Shown: positions 24,590 to 33,927, counted from the first letter of the stretch. The stretch: DNA of 49,731 nucleotides from Pseudomonadota bacterium (GCA_002862545.1 PKDJ01000212.1:1-49731), one strand, 5' to 3'. Notes: generated by a model from the letters alone, not told the origin. Numbers and translations: made by a program.

Positions 24590-24910
24590 TTGCGCTACTT
24601 CCCCACACTCCTGTTGCTGTCGGCGATCGCCCTCACGGGCTGCCGAAACAGCTGTCAGCTGATCTGTGTGCGCATGGCGAAGGTTGCCGAGGAGGACTGT
24701 GGCTTCACCGTCCCCGACGAGCAGCTCGCCTCGTGCATCGATCGCCACAAGTCCATCGACTCCAAGGAGGACCGCGCAGCCTGTCGCGAGTACAACGGGA
24801 TCGAGGACATCCGAAGCGAATGGGACTGTGACCTCCTCGCCGAGTATTTCGGAGGAGGAGGAGGAGGCGGTGGTGGCCAGGGTGACGGATCCGACGCCAC
24901 ATCCGAGTGA
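24590..24910 (+). CDS. Small cysteine-rich lipoprotein
   Basis: 106 aa from a TTG at 24590. This start gives a clean signal MRYFPTLLLLSAIALTGC (lipobox Cys at 18), with GGAGG nine bases upstream. An in-frame ATG at 24518 overlaps the dapB stop and would add 24 residues. The mature part has seven further cysteines in spaced positions (CRNSCQLIC, EDCGF, SCID, ACRE, DCDL), suggesting disulfides or metal binding, and ends in a poly-glycine run encoded by GGA/GGT repeats. No family recognised. It is probably co-transcribed with dapB. Confidence 0.75.
   Translation: MRYFPTLLLLSAIALTGCRNSCQLICVRMAKVAEEDCGFTVPDEQLASCIDRHKSIDSKEDRAACREYNGIEDIRSEWDCDLLAEYFGGGGGGGGGQGDGSDATSE
24851..24874 (+). repeat. 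GGA/GGT triplet repeat encoding poly-glycine
   Basis: A short run of GGA triplets passing into GGC and GGT triplets, giving about nine glycines near the C-terminus of the Cys-rich lipoprotein. Triplet length changes would keep the frame, so it would vary tail length rather than switch the gene off. Confidence 0.6.
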
Positions 24911-24935
24911 GCCCAGAGTCACCGAGCGGCGTGCT

Positions 24936-24962
24936 AAGAGAACCCAGTTGCTGAACTCTCTT
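24936..24962 (+). other. Bulged inverted repeat before the second kinase gene
   Basis: AAGAG / CTCTT outer arms and AGTT / AACT inner arms around GCTG, with an asymmetric bulge. It lies in the 78-base gap between the Cys-rich lipoprotein and the kinase; it could end the upstream message or sit in the kinase promoter. Confidence 0.3.
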
Positions 24963-24988
24963 GTTGACCCCTTGGCCTAGAGCGTGAC

Positions 24989-26731
24989 GTGCCCAGCGAG
25001 GCCCAGACCTTCGAGCCCGAAGTCTTCGGACGCTTCTACCTGGTCGACAAGATCGCAACGGGGGGCATGGCGGAGATCTTCAAGGCGAAGACCTTCTCCG
25101 AGGGCGGGTTCGAGAACCTGGTCGTCATCAAGCGCATCCTGCCGCACATCAGTGAGAATGCCGACTTCGTCGAGATGTTCATCGACGAGGCCAAGGTCAG
25201 CGCCGCGCTGCAGCACCCGAACGTGGTCCGCATCTACGACTTCGGGAAGATCCACGACAACTACTTCATCGCCATGGACTGCGTGGAGGGCAAGGACACA
25301 CGGGGGATCCTCCGCAAGCTCGGTCGCCTGAAGCGGCATCTTCCGACGCGCTTTGCTGCCTTCATCGCCCACGAGACGGCGAAGGGCCTGCACTACGCCC
25401 ACACGAAGACCGACATCCAAAACAACCCCTACGGCATCATCCATCGCGACATCTCACCGTCCAACATCCTCGTCTCGTACGAGGCCGACGTAAAGATCGC
25501 AGACTTCGGCATCGCGAAGGCCGAATCGAACGCCTACCAGACCCGCGACGGCGTGCTGAAGGGCAAGTACGAGTACATGAGCCCGGAGCAGGCCGAGGGC
25601 AAGTCGCTCGACAAGCGCTCAGATCTCTTCTCCCTCGGCATCATCCTCTACGAGTGCCTGACCGGGCGCCGGCTGTTCAAGACCGACGCCGAGGTGAAGA
25701 CCCTCGAGAAGATTCGCAGCTGCGACTTCAGGCCGCCGCGGAAGTACCGCCCCGACATCGATCCCAAGCTCGAAGCCATCGTCCTCAAGGCGCTGTCGAA
25801 GCATCCCGAAGATCGCTTTCAGTCCGGCAGTGAGTTCGCCGACGCCCTCCGAGAGTACCTGTTCCCGGCGACCCCAGACGCCATCCGGAAGGAGTTCAAG
25901 GCGTTCCTCGGAGAGATCTTCGCCGATGAGATCGCGGCGGAGCGTCAGCGTCTACACGCGGGAACCCTGACCGCCCTCGACCTGCATCAGGCCACACCCG
26001 TGACGGCGTCCTACGAGCGCCCCTCCGCCGCCACGATGGCCCAGGGCAGCCCAAGCCGGCCCCTCAACCTGCTCCCGTGGTTCGCCGGCCTGCTCGTGCT
26101 GCTCTTCCTGTTCGCTGCCGGCACCCTAGGTGGTGTGGCCTGGCTTCTCGGCACGCGCGAGCCGGAGGTGATCATCCAGCAGGCTCCGGAGGTAGAGGTC
26201 GCGGCGCCCACCACAGGCACCCTCGACGTGGTCGTCGCACCGAGCGCCACGATCTCGGTCGATGGCGAGCCACGCGTCGAGCTCGGCAACGAGCTCCAGC
26301 TCACCGAGCTCGAGCCCGGCACCTACACCATCGTGCTCGAGGCCGAGGGCTACCTCCGCGTCGAAGAAGACGTGACCGTCGTGGCTGGCGAGGCGACGCG
26401 CCTGGTTCGCACTCTGGATGCGGCGCCGAAGGCTGCCCGCCGGCCGGCACCGACGCGCGCCAGCGAGCCCTCGCCCGCCCCCCCGTCGGCACCCGCACCC
26501 GCACCCGCGGCCGCTCCCGGAAGCTTGACCGTCACCGTGCTCGGCGGCGGCTGGGCCAATGTCTACGTCGACGGCGTGAAGCTGGGTCGGCAGGCGCCAC
26601 TGCGTAACCACCCCCTCCCACCGGGCAGCTACACCATCCGCGTCGAGAACCCTGGACGTGGGCTCGATCACACCGAGCGGATCACCGTGACCTCGGGGGG
26701 GAGCCACCGCGTGATCGGTCGTCCTCAGTAG
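24989..26731 (+). CDS. Hanks-type Ser/Thr kinase with membrane helix and two PEGA domains
   Basis: 580 aa, GTG start. The kinase domain (about 14-290) has TGGMAEIFKA, K48 (VVIKRI), HRDISPSNI (153-160, D154), DFG (172-174) and MSPEQ. HRDISPSN in place of HRDLKPEN is common in myxobacterial kinases and leaves the catalytic Asp intact. The membrane helix is about 362-388, followed by two PEGA domains (about 409-477 and 512-577) separated by a Pro/Ala linker. The likely topology is cytoplasmic kinase and periplasmic PEGA modules. Start-codon context is weak, so an upstream start cannot be excluded. It converges on the TPR protein. Confidence 0.93.
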   Translation: MPSEAQTFEPEVFGRFYLVDKIATGGMAEIFKAKTFSEGGFENLVVIKRILPHISENADFVEMFIDEAKVSAALQHPNVVRIYDFGKIHDNYFIAMDCVEGKDTRGILRKLGRLKRHLPTRFAAFIAHETAKGLHYAHTKTDIQNNPYGIIHRDISPSNILVSYEADVKIADFGIAKAESNAYQTRDGVLKGKYEYMSPEQAEGKSLDKRSDLFSLGIILYECLTGRRLFKTDAEVKTLEKIRSCDFRPPRKYRPDIDPKLEAIVLKALSKHPEDRFQSGSEFADALREYLFPATPDAIRKEFKAFLGEIFADEIAAERQRLHAGTLTALDLHQATPVTASYERPSAATMAQGSPSRPLNLLPWFAGLLVLLFLFAAGTLGGVAWLLGTREPEVIIQQAPEVEVAAPTTGTLDVVVAPSATISVDGEPRVELGNELQLTELEPGTYTIVLEAEGYLRVEEDVTVVAGEATRLVRTLDAAPKAARRPAPTRASEPSPAPPSAPAPAPAAAPGSLTVTVLGGGWANVYVDGVKLGRQAPLRNHPLPPGSYTIRVENPGRGLDHTERITVTSGGSHRVIGRPQ

Positions 26732-26780
26732 GTCGGGTAGGCGAAGGCACAGCCCTCAGCGGCTCACCACCAGACTGCCG

Positions 26781-28232
26781 TCATCCACCAGAGCGCAGCC
26801 GCGTGGCTGCCTCACGGAGCCGCGGGTTGTTCGTCTGCTCGGCGATGTCCTCGACGATGGACGCCGCCTCGACCGTGCGGCCCGTCGCCAGTGCAGCGGC
26901 GATCAGCGCGACGCCAAGCTGCGGATCGGGGACGCGACCAAGCCGCTGCCGGATGAACGAGTAGGCCTTCTCCGGCTCGTCGGCATCGAGCAGCGCCTGC
27001 GCATACCGGCGCCCGATGCGCAGGTCGAAGGGCTGCGTCGCAGCGAGCCCCTCGAGGAGCTTCATCGCGCCCGGTACCTGCTCGGACTGGAACAGGGCCT
27101 CGGCAAGTGCGAGCCCGAGCGAGACATCCCAAGAGCGGCTCTCCCAGGCGAGCGCCAGCAGAGGCGCGGCCTCGGCCGCGTGGCCCTCTCGGAGTCGAAG
27201 GAGTCCGAGCGCTGCCTGGACCTCGGTGTTCGTCCCCAGGCGCTGGGCCACCTCCAGATCCGCGCCCGCCGCGGCCACATTGCCCGTGACCTCGTAGACC
27301 CTCGCCCGTCCGGCCCGCACCAGCGACGACCGCGGATACGCCTCGACCAGAGCATCCCAGCGCGGGAGGGCTGCCGCAGGCTCGACCGCGACGAGCTCGC
27401 GGACGCTCTGGTAGCCGCTGCCGTCGATGCGGTCCTTGACCATCTCCTCGGCGAAGATCTTGGCTCGAAGGGCATCCGAGAGCCGCTCGTCGCGCTGTAG
27501 CGCCGTCGTCGACGACCGGAGTGCCGACGCACCATCCCCCGCCGCGAGCAGCTCCTCTGCAAGCCGAGCGTGGAGGCGAGCGTCTCCCGGAGCACGCTCC
27601 GTGCCTTGGAGGAGGATGGTCCGGGCCTGGTCCGGCGCGAGGGTGGCCAGCGCCAGGTAGATGCCCGGTTCTTCCGGAATCCTGGTCTGCGCGTGCTTGG
27701 CCGCCTCGAGCGCCTCGGCCACGTGCCCCTCGGCTGCCAGTGACCGGACCAGGCCGAGCCACGCCTCCGAGAGCGATGCGTCGCCCTGCAGAGCGATCGC
27801 GTAGGCCGCTGAGGCACGCTCGATGCGCCCCGCAGCGAGATGGACTGCCGCCATGCCCATGTGGGAGCGAGCATGCTCTGGGTCGAAGCGCAGCGCAGCC
27901 TCGTAGGCCTCACGGGCGTCGTCCGCTCCGACCGCGGACCGGCCCACCAGGTACCAGGAGTCTGGGTCCTCCGGCTGCTCACGGACCCGTGCCCGGTACC
28001 TGCGCTCGGCGCGCGGGCCCAGCCCAAAAGCGAGCAACAGATCGATGTACAGCTCTTGTGCATCCAGGTCGCCCGGCGAGGCCGTAGCCTCATCACGGGC
28101 CGCCTCGAGCGCCTCGGCGACCTTGCCCTCGGAGAGGAGCAGCTCGGCATCTCCCGCGATCGCACGAGGGGCGCCGAGCCCGAGCAGCAGGACCACCACG
28201 AGCGGTGCTATGTTCGCCAGAGTCTTCATCAT
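26781..28232 (-). CDS. Exported TPR-repeat protein
   Basis: 483 aa. A signal peptide (MMKTLANIAPLVVVLLLGLGAPRAIA) is followed by helical repeats of TPR type from about residue 28 to the end: AELLLSEGKVAEALEAARD, YEAALRFDPEHARSHMGMAAVHLAAGR, ALQGDASLSEAWLGLVRSLAAEGHVAEAL and others. It probably works as a periplasmic scaffold. The start was placed at the ATG pair near 28232 because the signal peptide begins there; the open frame continues far upstream across the divergent gene. Only 15 bases separate it from the plus-strand gene at 28248, so its promoter must lie inside that gene. Confidence 0.82.
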   Translation of the reverse strand: MMKTLANIAPLVVVLLLGLGAPRAIAGDAELLLSEGKVAEALEAARDEATASPGDLDAQELYIDLLLAFGLGPRAERRYRARVREQPEDPDSWYLVGRSAVGADDAREAYEAALRFDPEHARSHMGMAAVHLAAGRIERASAAYAIALQGDASLSEAWLGLVRSLAAEGHVAEALEAAKHAQTRIPEEPGIYLALATLAPDQARTILLQGTERAPGDARLHARLAEELLAAGDGASALRSSTTALQRDERLSDALRAKIFAEEMVKDRIDGSGYQSVRELVAVEPAAALPRWDALVEAYPRSSLVRAGRARVYEVTGNVAAAGADLEVAQRLGTNTEVQAALGLLRLREGHAAEAAPLLALAWESRSWDVSLGLALAEALFQSEQVPGAMKLLEGLAATQPFDLRIGRRYAQALLDADEPEKAYSFIRQRLGRVPDPQLGVALIAAALATGRTVEAASIVEDIAEQTNNPRLREAATRLRSGG

Positions 28233-28247
28233 CACCACCGGTCCAAC

Positions 28248-29564
28248 ATGCCCCATCTGGTGTTCCTCGGCACCCTGCTCGCTAATCCCGCTGCTGCCGC
28301 AGAGGGTCCTACCGTCGCTGTAGTGGGCATGCACGAGGCGGATCTCGACGCCGAGGCCCAGGCCGACGCGACCGCCCGAATCGTCGATGAGCTCGACGGC
28401 ACCGACGCCGTGACCCCCCTGACGACAGCGGAGTTCGCCCGTGCCATCGCGGGTCGAGAGGGCATCATCGTCGAGGAGACGCTGCTCGCGAAGGGGCGTG
28501 ACCTCCTCGCGACGGGGAAGTCCAGCTACAACAATGCCCTCGACGAAGAGGCGCTGTTCAACCTCGAGGCGGCCGTCGAGGCCCTGACAGCTGGCGTCGC
28601 TGGCAGCAACACTACACGCGACCTCTGGGAGGCCTGGATCTACTTGGCCGCCACCCAGCTCAACCTCGGGCAAGACGACGCCGCGGCGCAGTCCTTCGAG
28701 CAAGCGGCGGCGCTCGACCCCGATCGCGCGCTGGACGAGGCCTTCTGGGCCCCCAACGTCGTCACCCAGCACAAGGGGGCCATCGAGCGCCTCTCGACCC
28801 TCGGTGCGACGATCGAGATCGAGGTCCAGGGGGAGCCCACGGTGTGGCTCGATGGCGTCGAGCAGGGCACAGGCTCCCTCACACTCGAGGGCGTGCTGCC
28901 AGGCCAGCATCACCTCGTCGCACGCGGTGAGGACGAGCAGGCCTACGAGGCGCTGACCGTGCCGGCGGTCGAGGGTGGAGCCGCACTCTCCGTGAAGCTC
29001 CAGCTCGGGCCCCCGTCGCTCACGACCTCGGGCGAGAGCTCCAGCATGCGGTCCAGCGAGACCGCAGAGCTCTACCGCACCATCGGCCGACACACGCAGG
29101 GGGTGGACCTGATCCTGCTGACCGGGACCGACGACAGCAACCTGATGCTCCAGCTCTACGACGTGCGGAGCGAGTCCTTCTCGAAGAGCCTGGAGTTGCC
29201 CGTCGCCTCACGCCCGATCGACCAGGCTGTCGAGAACGTCGGCACCCTCATGGGTCGCCTCGACGAGCAGGGCGCACTGCCTGCGGCCCAGCGTGACCCC
29301 AAGGCCGTAGCCCTCGACGTGGGGAGCAATCAGCTCCTCGCCCAGATGCTCCTCCAGCCAGCGCCGACGACGTCGACCGTCACTCCCATCGGCGGCCCTC
29401 CGGTCGCGACGACACGCCGCAAGGGCACGGTGTGGGCCATCGTCGGCGCCTCGGTCGGTGTCGCCGCACTCACCGCGGGCGGCATCCTCATCGGAACGGG
29501 CGCGCTCAGCCCGAACGACTCGGGCCCCACCTACGATGGCACGATCGTCGTGGGACCGTTCTGA
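28248..29564 (+). CDS. Exported TPR/PEGA-like protein with C-terminal membrane helix
   Basis: 438 aa. A short signal peptide (MPHLVFLGTLLANPAAAA) precedes a domain with ARIVDELDGTDAVTPLTT, then TPR-like helices (YNNALDEEALFNLEAAVEAL, YLAATQLNLGQDDAAAQSFEQAAALDP), a PEGA-like beta domain (about 190-250: TVWLDGVEQG, VLPGQHHLVA) and a C-terminal hydrophobic helix (WAIVGASVGVAALTAGGILIG). This architecture is frequent in myxobacterial envelope proteins of unknown role. There is no Shine-Dalgarno sequence, and TATGTT at 28209-28214 (inside the divergent gene) could be its -10. It converges closely on the methyltransferase. Confidence 0.8.
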   Translation: MPHLVFLGTLLANPAAAAEGPTVAVVGMHEADLDAEAQADATARIVDELDGTDAVTPLTTAEFARAIAGREGIIVEETLLAKGRDLLATGKSSYNNALDEEALFNLEAAVEALTAGVAGSNTTRDLWEAWIYLAATQLNLGQDDAAAQSFEQAAALDPDRALDEAFWAPNVVTQHKGAIERLSTLGATIEIEVQGEPTVWLDGVEQGTGSLTLEGVLPGQHHLVARGEDEQAYEALTVPAVEGGAALSVKLQLGPPSLTTSGESSSMRSSETAELYRTIGRHTQGVDLILLTGTDDSNLMLQLYDVRSESFSKSLELPVASRPIDQAVENVGTLMGRLDEQGALPAAQRDPKAVALDVGSNQLLAQMLLQPAPTTSTVTPIGGPPVATTRRKGTVWAIVGASVGVAALTAGGILIGTGALSPNDSGPTYDGTIVVGPF

Positions 29565-29577
29565 GACTGCCTGGCTG

Positions 29578-30513
29578 CTAGCCTGCGGTAGGGCTGGCGG
29601 GCTTTCGGGCGACGCCGATCCAGAGTCGATGCAGCGGCCCCCAGACTGGGTGCTCGGCCAGCTTCGCCTCCGCCTCGACGAGCTCCTCCAAGGTCATCTC
29701 CCCGAGGACGCCCTCGAGCGGACCATCCGTGAGCCAGTGACTGGGAGCGAGCTGCTCGAGCTCAAGCCCGGCGCTGGAGATCAGCGCGCGGACCGAGTCC
29801 TCGTCGTGGGTCCGGACCCAGCGGTCGCCGGGCAGATCGACCACACCGTCTCCGTCGAGGGCCATCTGCAGTCCTCCCACAGGGGCATCCTGCGAGGCCG
29901 CCCAGCCCCAGCGCGCCTCCAGGCTGAAGAGCAGCACACCACCCGGACGCAGCCGAGCGACCATCGACGCGAGGGCCTCTCGATCGCGAGGGACGTAGGG
30001 CAGCACCTCCGCCGCGATCACTACGTCGACCTCCACCTCGGGCAGCACGTGCACCCCGCTCCAGTGCAGCTCGAGGCGTCCACGCAGTCCCGCCGCATGC
30101 CAGGCGCAGCGGCGCAGACTCTCGAGGTCGCCATCGACAGACCAGACCTCGGCGCCTCGCTCGAGAAATGGCAGCGTGAAGCGGCCGACGCCACAGCCTA
30201 CGTCGAGCACACGCACGGCTCCCAGGTGGGGGCGCCAGTGGCGCATGTACAGATCGCGCTCGGCCGACTTGAGGTCCCAGACCGGACTGGATTCATCCAG
30301 AAAGTCCATCCACTCCGGATGCTCGCTCCACCCTGCCTGCGCGCCCTCGAGGTACGCGGATTCTGGAATGCCCTCCCCGGACAGGGAGGGGTCGTCACAC
30401 GGCAGCTCGAAGGCCTTGCCCACGAGGGGCACAAGGTCGGTAGCGGCGTAGGGAGGCTCCCCCTCCAGCGCCAGCCGCTCTCCTCCGGGAAGGACGACAC
30501 TGCGTAGGCTCAC
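29578..30513 (-). CDS. Class I SAM-dependent methyltransferase
   Basis: 311 aa. The Rossmann-type SAM site VLDVGCGVGRFTLPF (about 102-116), acidic VDGD after strand beta-2 and the motif-IV region VDVVIAAEVLPYV followed by LRPGGVLLFSLE identify a class I methyltransferase. The N-terminal 90 residues and C-terminal 80 are specific to the protein, and the substrate cannot be told. The GTG start forms a GTGA overlap with the lpxC stop, so it is co-translated with lipid A synthesis. A role in modifying an envelope lipid or sugar is conceivable but is only inferred from position. Confidence 0.87.
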   Translation of the reverse strand: MSLRSVVLPGGERLALEGEPPYAATDLVPLVGKAFELPCDDPSLSGEGIPESAYLEGAQAGWSEHPEWMDFLDESSPVWDLKSAERDLYMRHWRPHLGAVRVLDVGCGVGRFTLPFLERGAEVWSVDGDLESLRRCAWHAAGLRGRLELHWSGVHVLPEVEVDVVIAAEVLPYVPRDREALASMVARLRPGGVLLFSLEARWGWAASQDAPVGGLQMALDGDGVVDLPGDRWVRTHDEDSVRALISSAGLELEQLAPSHWLTDGPLEGVLGEMTLEELVEAEAKLAEHPVWGPLHRLWIGVARKPASPTAG

Positions 30514-31289
30514 GAGTCCTCCAGCCAGGCGCGAAGCACGGCCTGATGCAGGGCATGGCTACCCCGGACGACGTGCAGGTGCCCGCGGATCGGTCCTCCG
30601 GCCAGCGCGAGATCACCGACGGCGTCGAGCAGCTTGTGACGCACCGGCTCGTCGGGAAAGCGCAGATGCTGCGTCTCTCCCCACACGACCGTGTTGGCGT
30701 GCGAGGCGCCGCGACCGCGCCCCGCCGCTCTGAGGTGCTCCACCTGCTCGGCGAACACGAAGGTCCGCGCCGGCGCGACCTCGGTGACGAAGTCGTCGCC
30801 CAGCTCCGTCGACGCGACGCCCGAGAGCCCAGGCCATGCCACCTCAACGGACACCCGGCAGGTGGGTGCCGGTCGAAGCCAGGCCTCGCCGCCATGCGCC
30901 ACGACGTGAACGGGAGCCTCGACATCGAGCGGGGCATCGGGGGGCCCCTGCTCCAGACCTGCAGCCATGACGGCAGCACACCAGGGGGCAGCCGAGCCGT
31001 CCAAGATCGGCATCTCCGCACCGTCGACCTCGATGCACACGTCCGTCACGCCGAGCCCGACCAGCGCGGCCAACAGGTGCTCGGGCGTCGCCAGGCGCCG
31101 CGCGCCGACCTCCAGCATCGTGCAGCCACCCGGGGCCGAGGCGTGGCGGACGTGAACCGCAGCCTCGCCGCCGCCGAGTCGGACGATCCGGCCCGTCTGC
31201 CACTGAGCGGGGTGCAGATGCACTCGGGCGTGCGCGCCCGTGTGCACTCCGACGCCCTCGATCGTCACCCGCCGCTTCAGCCGCCGCAT
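30510..31289 (-). CDS. lpxC: UDP-3-O-acyl-N-acetylglucosamine deacetylase
   Basis: Committed Zn-dependent deacetylation step of lipid A synthesis. 259 aa, clearly shorter than typical LpxC (about 300). H71 (ATPEHLLAAL), H218 and D222 (VRHKLLDAVGD) are the zinc ligands, H245 (GSHALH) the catalytic His, and ARTFVFAEQVEHLRAAG is a family signature. The N-terminus MRRLKRRVTIEGVGVHTG matches the usual start. Its presence shows an LPS-type outer membrane. It is divergent from ruvC and overlaps the methyltransferase gene by GTGA. Confidence 0.95.
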   Translation of the reverse strand: MRRLKRRVTIEGVGVHTGAHARVHLHPAQWQTGRIVRLGGGEAAVHVRHASAPGGCTMLEVGARRLATPEHLLAALVGLGVTDVCIEVDGAEMPILDGSAAPWCAAVMAAGLEQGPPDAPLDVEAPVHVVAHGGEAWLRPAPTCRVSVEVAWPGLSGVASTELGDDFVTEVAPARTFVFAEQVEHLRAAGRGRGASHANTVVWGETQHLRFPDEPVRHKLLDAVGDLALAGGPIRGHLHVVRGSHALHQAVLRAWLEDS

Positions 31290-31355
31290 GTCCCTACGTC
31301 ACCCGGCTCATGCCTCGCGTCACGAAGGTCTGGGCCTTCGCGTCGACGTGCCGGC

Positions 31356-31361
31356 TATACT
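31356..31361 (+). promoter_or_regulatory. -10-like TATACT upstream of ruvC
   Basis: TATACT in the lpxC-ruvC intergenic region, 37 bases before the ruvC ATG. It is one base from consensus and A/T-rich against GC-rich surroundings. No convincing -35 at 16-18 bases. Confidence 0.45.
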
Positions 31362-31398
31362 GGGACTCCCCACTCCTCACCCCTCCCCCGCTACCTCC

Positions 31399-31893
31399 AT
31401 GCGCGTGTTCGGCATAGACCCCGGGTCGACCGTCACTGGCTTCGGCATCGTCGAGTCTCGACGTGGAAGACTTCGCTTCGTCGACGGTGGCTGCATTCGC
31501 ACCACCCCGAAGGAGTCCATGGAGCAGCGCCTGCTCAAGATCCACACGGGCCTCGCCGAGGCGCTTGCACGACATGAGGTCGATGCTGTGGCGATCGAGT
31601 CCATCTTCCGGCACAAGTCCTCGGAGTCGGCGCTCAGGCTCGGACAGGCGAGAGGCGTCGCGCTCCTGGCAGCTGCGCAGGCCGGGCATACCCCCCACGA
31701 GTACAATGCGATGACGGTGAAGCGCTCCGTCGGGGCCCACGGTCGTGCAGACAAGCATGCCATCGCGCGGGTCGTGCGCATGCTCCTCGGCGAAGTCCCA
31801 GAGGGCCCCTCCGATCTCACGGATGCCCTCGCGATCGCCATCACCCATGTCAGTCACCACCGCAACGCCACAGTGGCCAGGATGAGTCGATGA
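31399..31893 (+). CDS. ruvC: Holliday junction resolvase RuvC
   Basis: 164 aa endonuclease that cuts four-way DNA junctions made during recombination. D7 (GIDPGSTVTGFG), E67 (IESIF) and the C-terminal acidic pair in DLTDALAIAI supply the metal-binding tetrad. The ATG at 31399 gives the canonical MRVFGIDPGS start; the longer frame upstream lies in the intergenic region. It overlaps ruvA by ATGA, forming ruvC-ruvA-ruvB in the common proteobacterial order. Confidence 0.97.
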   Translation: MRVFGIDPGSTVTGFGIVESRRGRLRFVDGGCIRTTPKESMEQRLLKIHTGLAEALARHEVDAVAIESIFRHKSSESALRLGQARGVALLAAAQAGHTPHEYNAMTVKRSVGAHGRADKHAIARVVRMLLGEVPEGPSDLTDALAIAITHVSHHRNATVARMSR

Positions 31894-32492
31894 TCGCACA
31901 GCTCACGGGCAAGGTCGTGCATGCAGACGGCACCCGAGGCGTCGTGGACGTACAGGGTGTCGGGTACGAGGTGTTCGCCCCCTCCCGAAGCCTGGCGAGC
32001 TGGATCGGGGAGGCGATCACGGTCTGGGTCTCGACGCAGGTCCGCGAAGACGCCATCACCCTGTACGGCTTCGAGACCCCCGACGAGCGGACGGCCTTCA
32101 AGGTGCTTCTGAGCGTCAAGGGCGTCGGGCCGAAGGCCGCACTCGCCATCCTCGACACCCTCGAGGTCGGTGACCTCGCCGCAGCTGTCGAGCGCGACGA
32201 CGTGCGGACGCTCTCGAAGGCGCCCGGCATCGGAAAGCGCACGGCACAGCGCCTTGCTCTCGAGCTCAAGGGCAAGCTCCCCGCGAGCTTCACGCCCACG
32301 TCCGGTGGCGGGCTGGCCCAACGCAAGCGCGCGCCGGCTGACCCCCTGCCGCTGGCGCTCGCCCGACTCGACTACGGCAAGTCCGAGATCGATCGCGCCC
32401 TGGATGGCCTCGAGGCGCAGGGGCTCGGACCTGACGCACCCCTTCAGGAACGCCTGCGGGCCTCCCTCACCCTGTTGTCGAGAGACCGATGA
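31890..32492 (+). CDS. ruvA: Holliday junction branch migration protein RuvA
   Basis: 200 aa. Binds the Holliday junction as tetramers and loads RuvB. The N-terminal OB fold ([11 protein letters not shown]), the two helix-hairpin-helix motifs ([15 protein letters not shown] and [19 protein letters not shown]) and the C-terminal RuvB-contacting domain ([18 protein letters not shown]) are all present. It is overlapped by four bases with both ruvC and ruvB. Confidence 0.97.
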   Translation: MIAQLTGKVVHADGTRGVVDVQGVGYEVFAPSRSLASWIGEAITVWVSTQVREDAITLYGFETPDERTAFKVLLSVKGVGPKAALAILDTLEVGDLAAAVERDDVRTLSKAPGIGKRTAQRLALELKGKLPASFTPTSGGGLAQRKRAPADPLPLALARLDYGKSEIDRALDGLEAQGLGPDAPLQERLRASLTLLSRDR

Positions 32493-33511
32493 GCCGCATC
32501 GTCGACCCAACTCATGCGGATCCTGTCGCCGACCCTCACGCCGACCCAGCCCTTCGACCACGTCGATTCAGCGAGTACGTCGGCCAGCAGCGCATCCTCG
32601 ACAACCTTCGGGTGTACGTGCGGGCCGCGCTCAAGCGGGGCGGCGCCCTAGACCACGTCCTCCTGTCGGGGCCCCCGGGCCTCGGCAAGACCAGCCTGGC
32701 ATACATCCTCGCCGAGGAGCTCGGGGTCGACGTGAAGACCACCTCTGGGCCGACCATCGAGCGCAAGGGCGACCTCGCAGCGCTGCTCAGCTCCCTCGAG
32801 GAGCGGCAGGTCCTGTTCATCGACGAGATTCACCGCCTGCCCCGCGCGACGGAGGAAGTCCTCTATCCAGCGATGGAAGACTACGAGATCGACGTGATCC
32901 TCGGACAGGGACCGGGCGCACAGTCCGTCAAGCTGCCCCTCGCCCCCTTCACCTTGGTGGGGGCGACCACGCGCTCTGGACTGCTCTCTGCCCCCCTGCG
33001 GGCGCGCTTCGGAATCCACTGCACGTTCGACTTCTACTCCACCGACGACCTCCAGAAGATCATCGAGCGAAGCGCCCGCCGCCTCGGCGTCGTGATCACG
33101 CCTGATGGCTGTCGAGAGCTCGCCAAGCGCTCGCGGGGCACTCCACGCATCGCCAACCGCCTCCTGCGACGCGTCCGCGACTTCGCCGAGGTCGAGGGCG
33201 ACGGGACGGTCGACAAGCCGCTCGCCAGCGAGGCCCTGTCCCGCCTCGACATCGACGATCGCGGCCTCGACACCATGGACCGGCGCATCCTCTCGACCAT
33301 CGCGGTCAAGTTCAGCGGAGGACCGGTCGGGCTCGACACGCTGTCCGCGGCGATCGGGGAGAGCCGAGACACGATCGAGGACACCTACGAGCCGTATCTG
33401 ATCCAGCAGGGGCTCCTGAACCGCACTCCCCGTGGCCGCGTCGTCACCGTTCGCGGCCTCTCCCACCTCGGGCTCCCCACGCCGACCGACACCCAAGAGA
33501 GGCTGCTGTGA
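32489..33511 (+). CDS. ruvB: Holliday junction branch migration ATPase RuvB
   Basis: 340 aa AAA+ motor that drives branch migration with Ruv[13 protein letters not shown], Walker A GPPGLGKT (61-68), Walker B IDEIH (111-115), sensor VGATTRSG, and a C-terminal winged-helix domain ([30 protein letters not shown]) are in place. It is overlapped with ruvA by ATGA and with the DUF192 gene by GTGA. Confidence 0.98.
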   Translation: MSRIVDPTHADPVADPHADPALRPRRFSEYVGQQRILDNLRVYVRAALKRGGALDHVLLSGPPGLGKTSLAYILAEELGVDVKTTSGPTIERKGDLAALLSSLEERQVLFIDEIHRLPRATEEVLYPAMEDYEIDVILGQGPGAQSVKLPLAPFTLVGATTRSGLLSAPLRARFGIHCTFDFYSTDDLQKIIERSARRLGVVITPDGCRELAKRSRGTPRIANRLLRRVRDFAEVEGDGTVDKPLASEALSRLDIDDRGLDTMDRRILSTIAVKFSGGPVGLDTLSAAIGESRDTIEDTYEPYLIQQGLLNRTPRGRVVTVRGLSHLGLPTPTDTQERLL

Positions 33512-33927
33512 CTCCGCTCTCCCTGTTCGTGCTCGCCGCCTGCGCGACCAGCGCCATGCCGACCACCACCATCGGTGTCGGCTCTCACCGCATGCAGGTC
33601 GAGATCGCCGCCACGCTCAAGGACCGCGAGCAAGGGCTGATGCATCGGGAGAGCATGCCTGCAGATCAGGGCATGCTGTTCATCTACAAGGACGAGAAGC
33701 CTCGCTCGTTCTGGATGAAGAACACCCCCCTGCCCCTGTCCATCGCCTTCGCGAGCCGGGATGGCACCATCGTCAAGATCAAGGACATGGTGCCGTTCTC
33801 GACCAAGCCAGTGAAGAGCCTCTACCCGGCGCTCTACGCCCTGGAGGTGAACCAGGGCTGGTTCGCGGAGAATGGGGTCGGTGTGGGCGACAGCCTGACC
33901 GACCTTCCTCCCCCGAGCGCCGAGTAG
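33508..33927 (+). CDS. DUF192-family lipoprotein
   Basis: 139 aa, GTG start overlapping the ruvB stop. [12 protein letters not shown] is a very short lipoprotein signal (Cys 12, no basic residue). The mature part is DUF192: [39 protein letters not shown], and the following [25 protein letters not shown]. The family is widespread in envelope proteins with no firm biochemical role. Linkage to ruvCAB looks like read-through packing rather than functional coupling. Confidence 0.88.
   Translation: MTPLSLFVLAACATSAMPTTTIGVGSHRMQVEIAATLKDREQGLMHRESMPADQGMLFIYKDEKPRSFWMKNTPLPLSIAFASRDGTIVKIKDMVPFSTKPVKSLYPALYALEVNQGWFAENGVGVGDSLTDLPPPSAE

Noticed and set aside
24851-24874. Phase-variable repeat in the Cys-rich lipoprotein gene
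   Set aside because: The unit is three bases, so length changes do not shift the frame. The run is short and partly degenerate.
26781-29093. 770-codon frame extending the TPR protein upstream
   Set aside because: The extension lies opposite the plus-strand PEGA-type gene and lacks TPR pattern. A clean signal peptide begins at 28232.
33508-33927. DUF192 gene as a recombination factor because it is overlapped with ruvB
   Set aside because: It has a lipoprotein signal and belongs to an envelope family. The linkage is better explained by compact packing.
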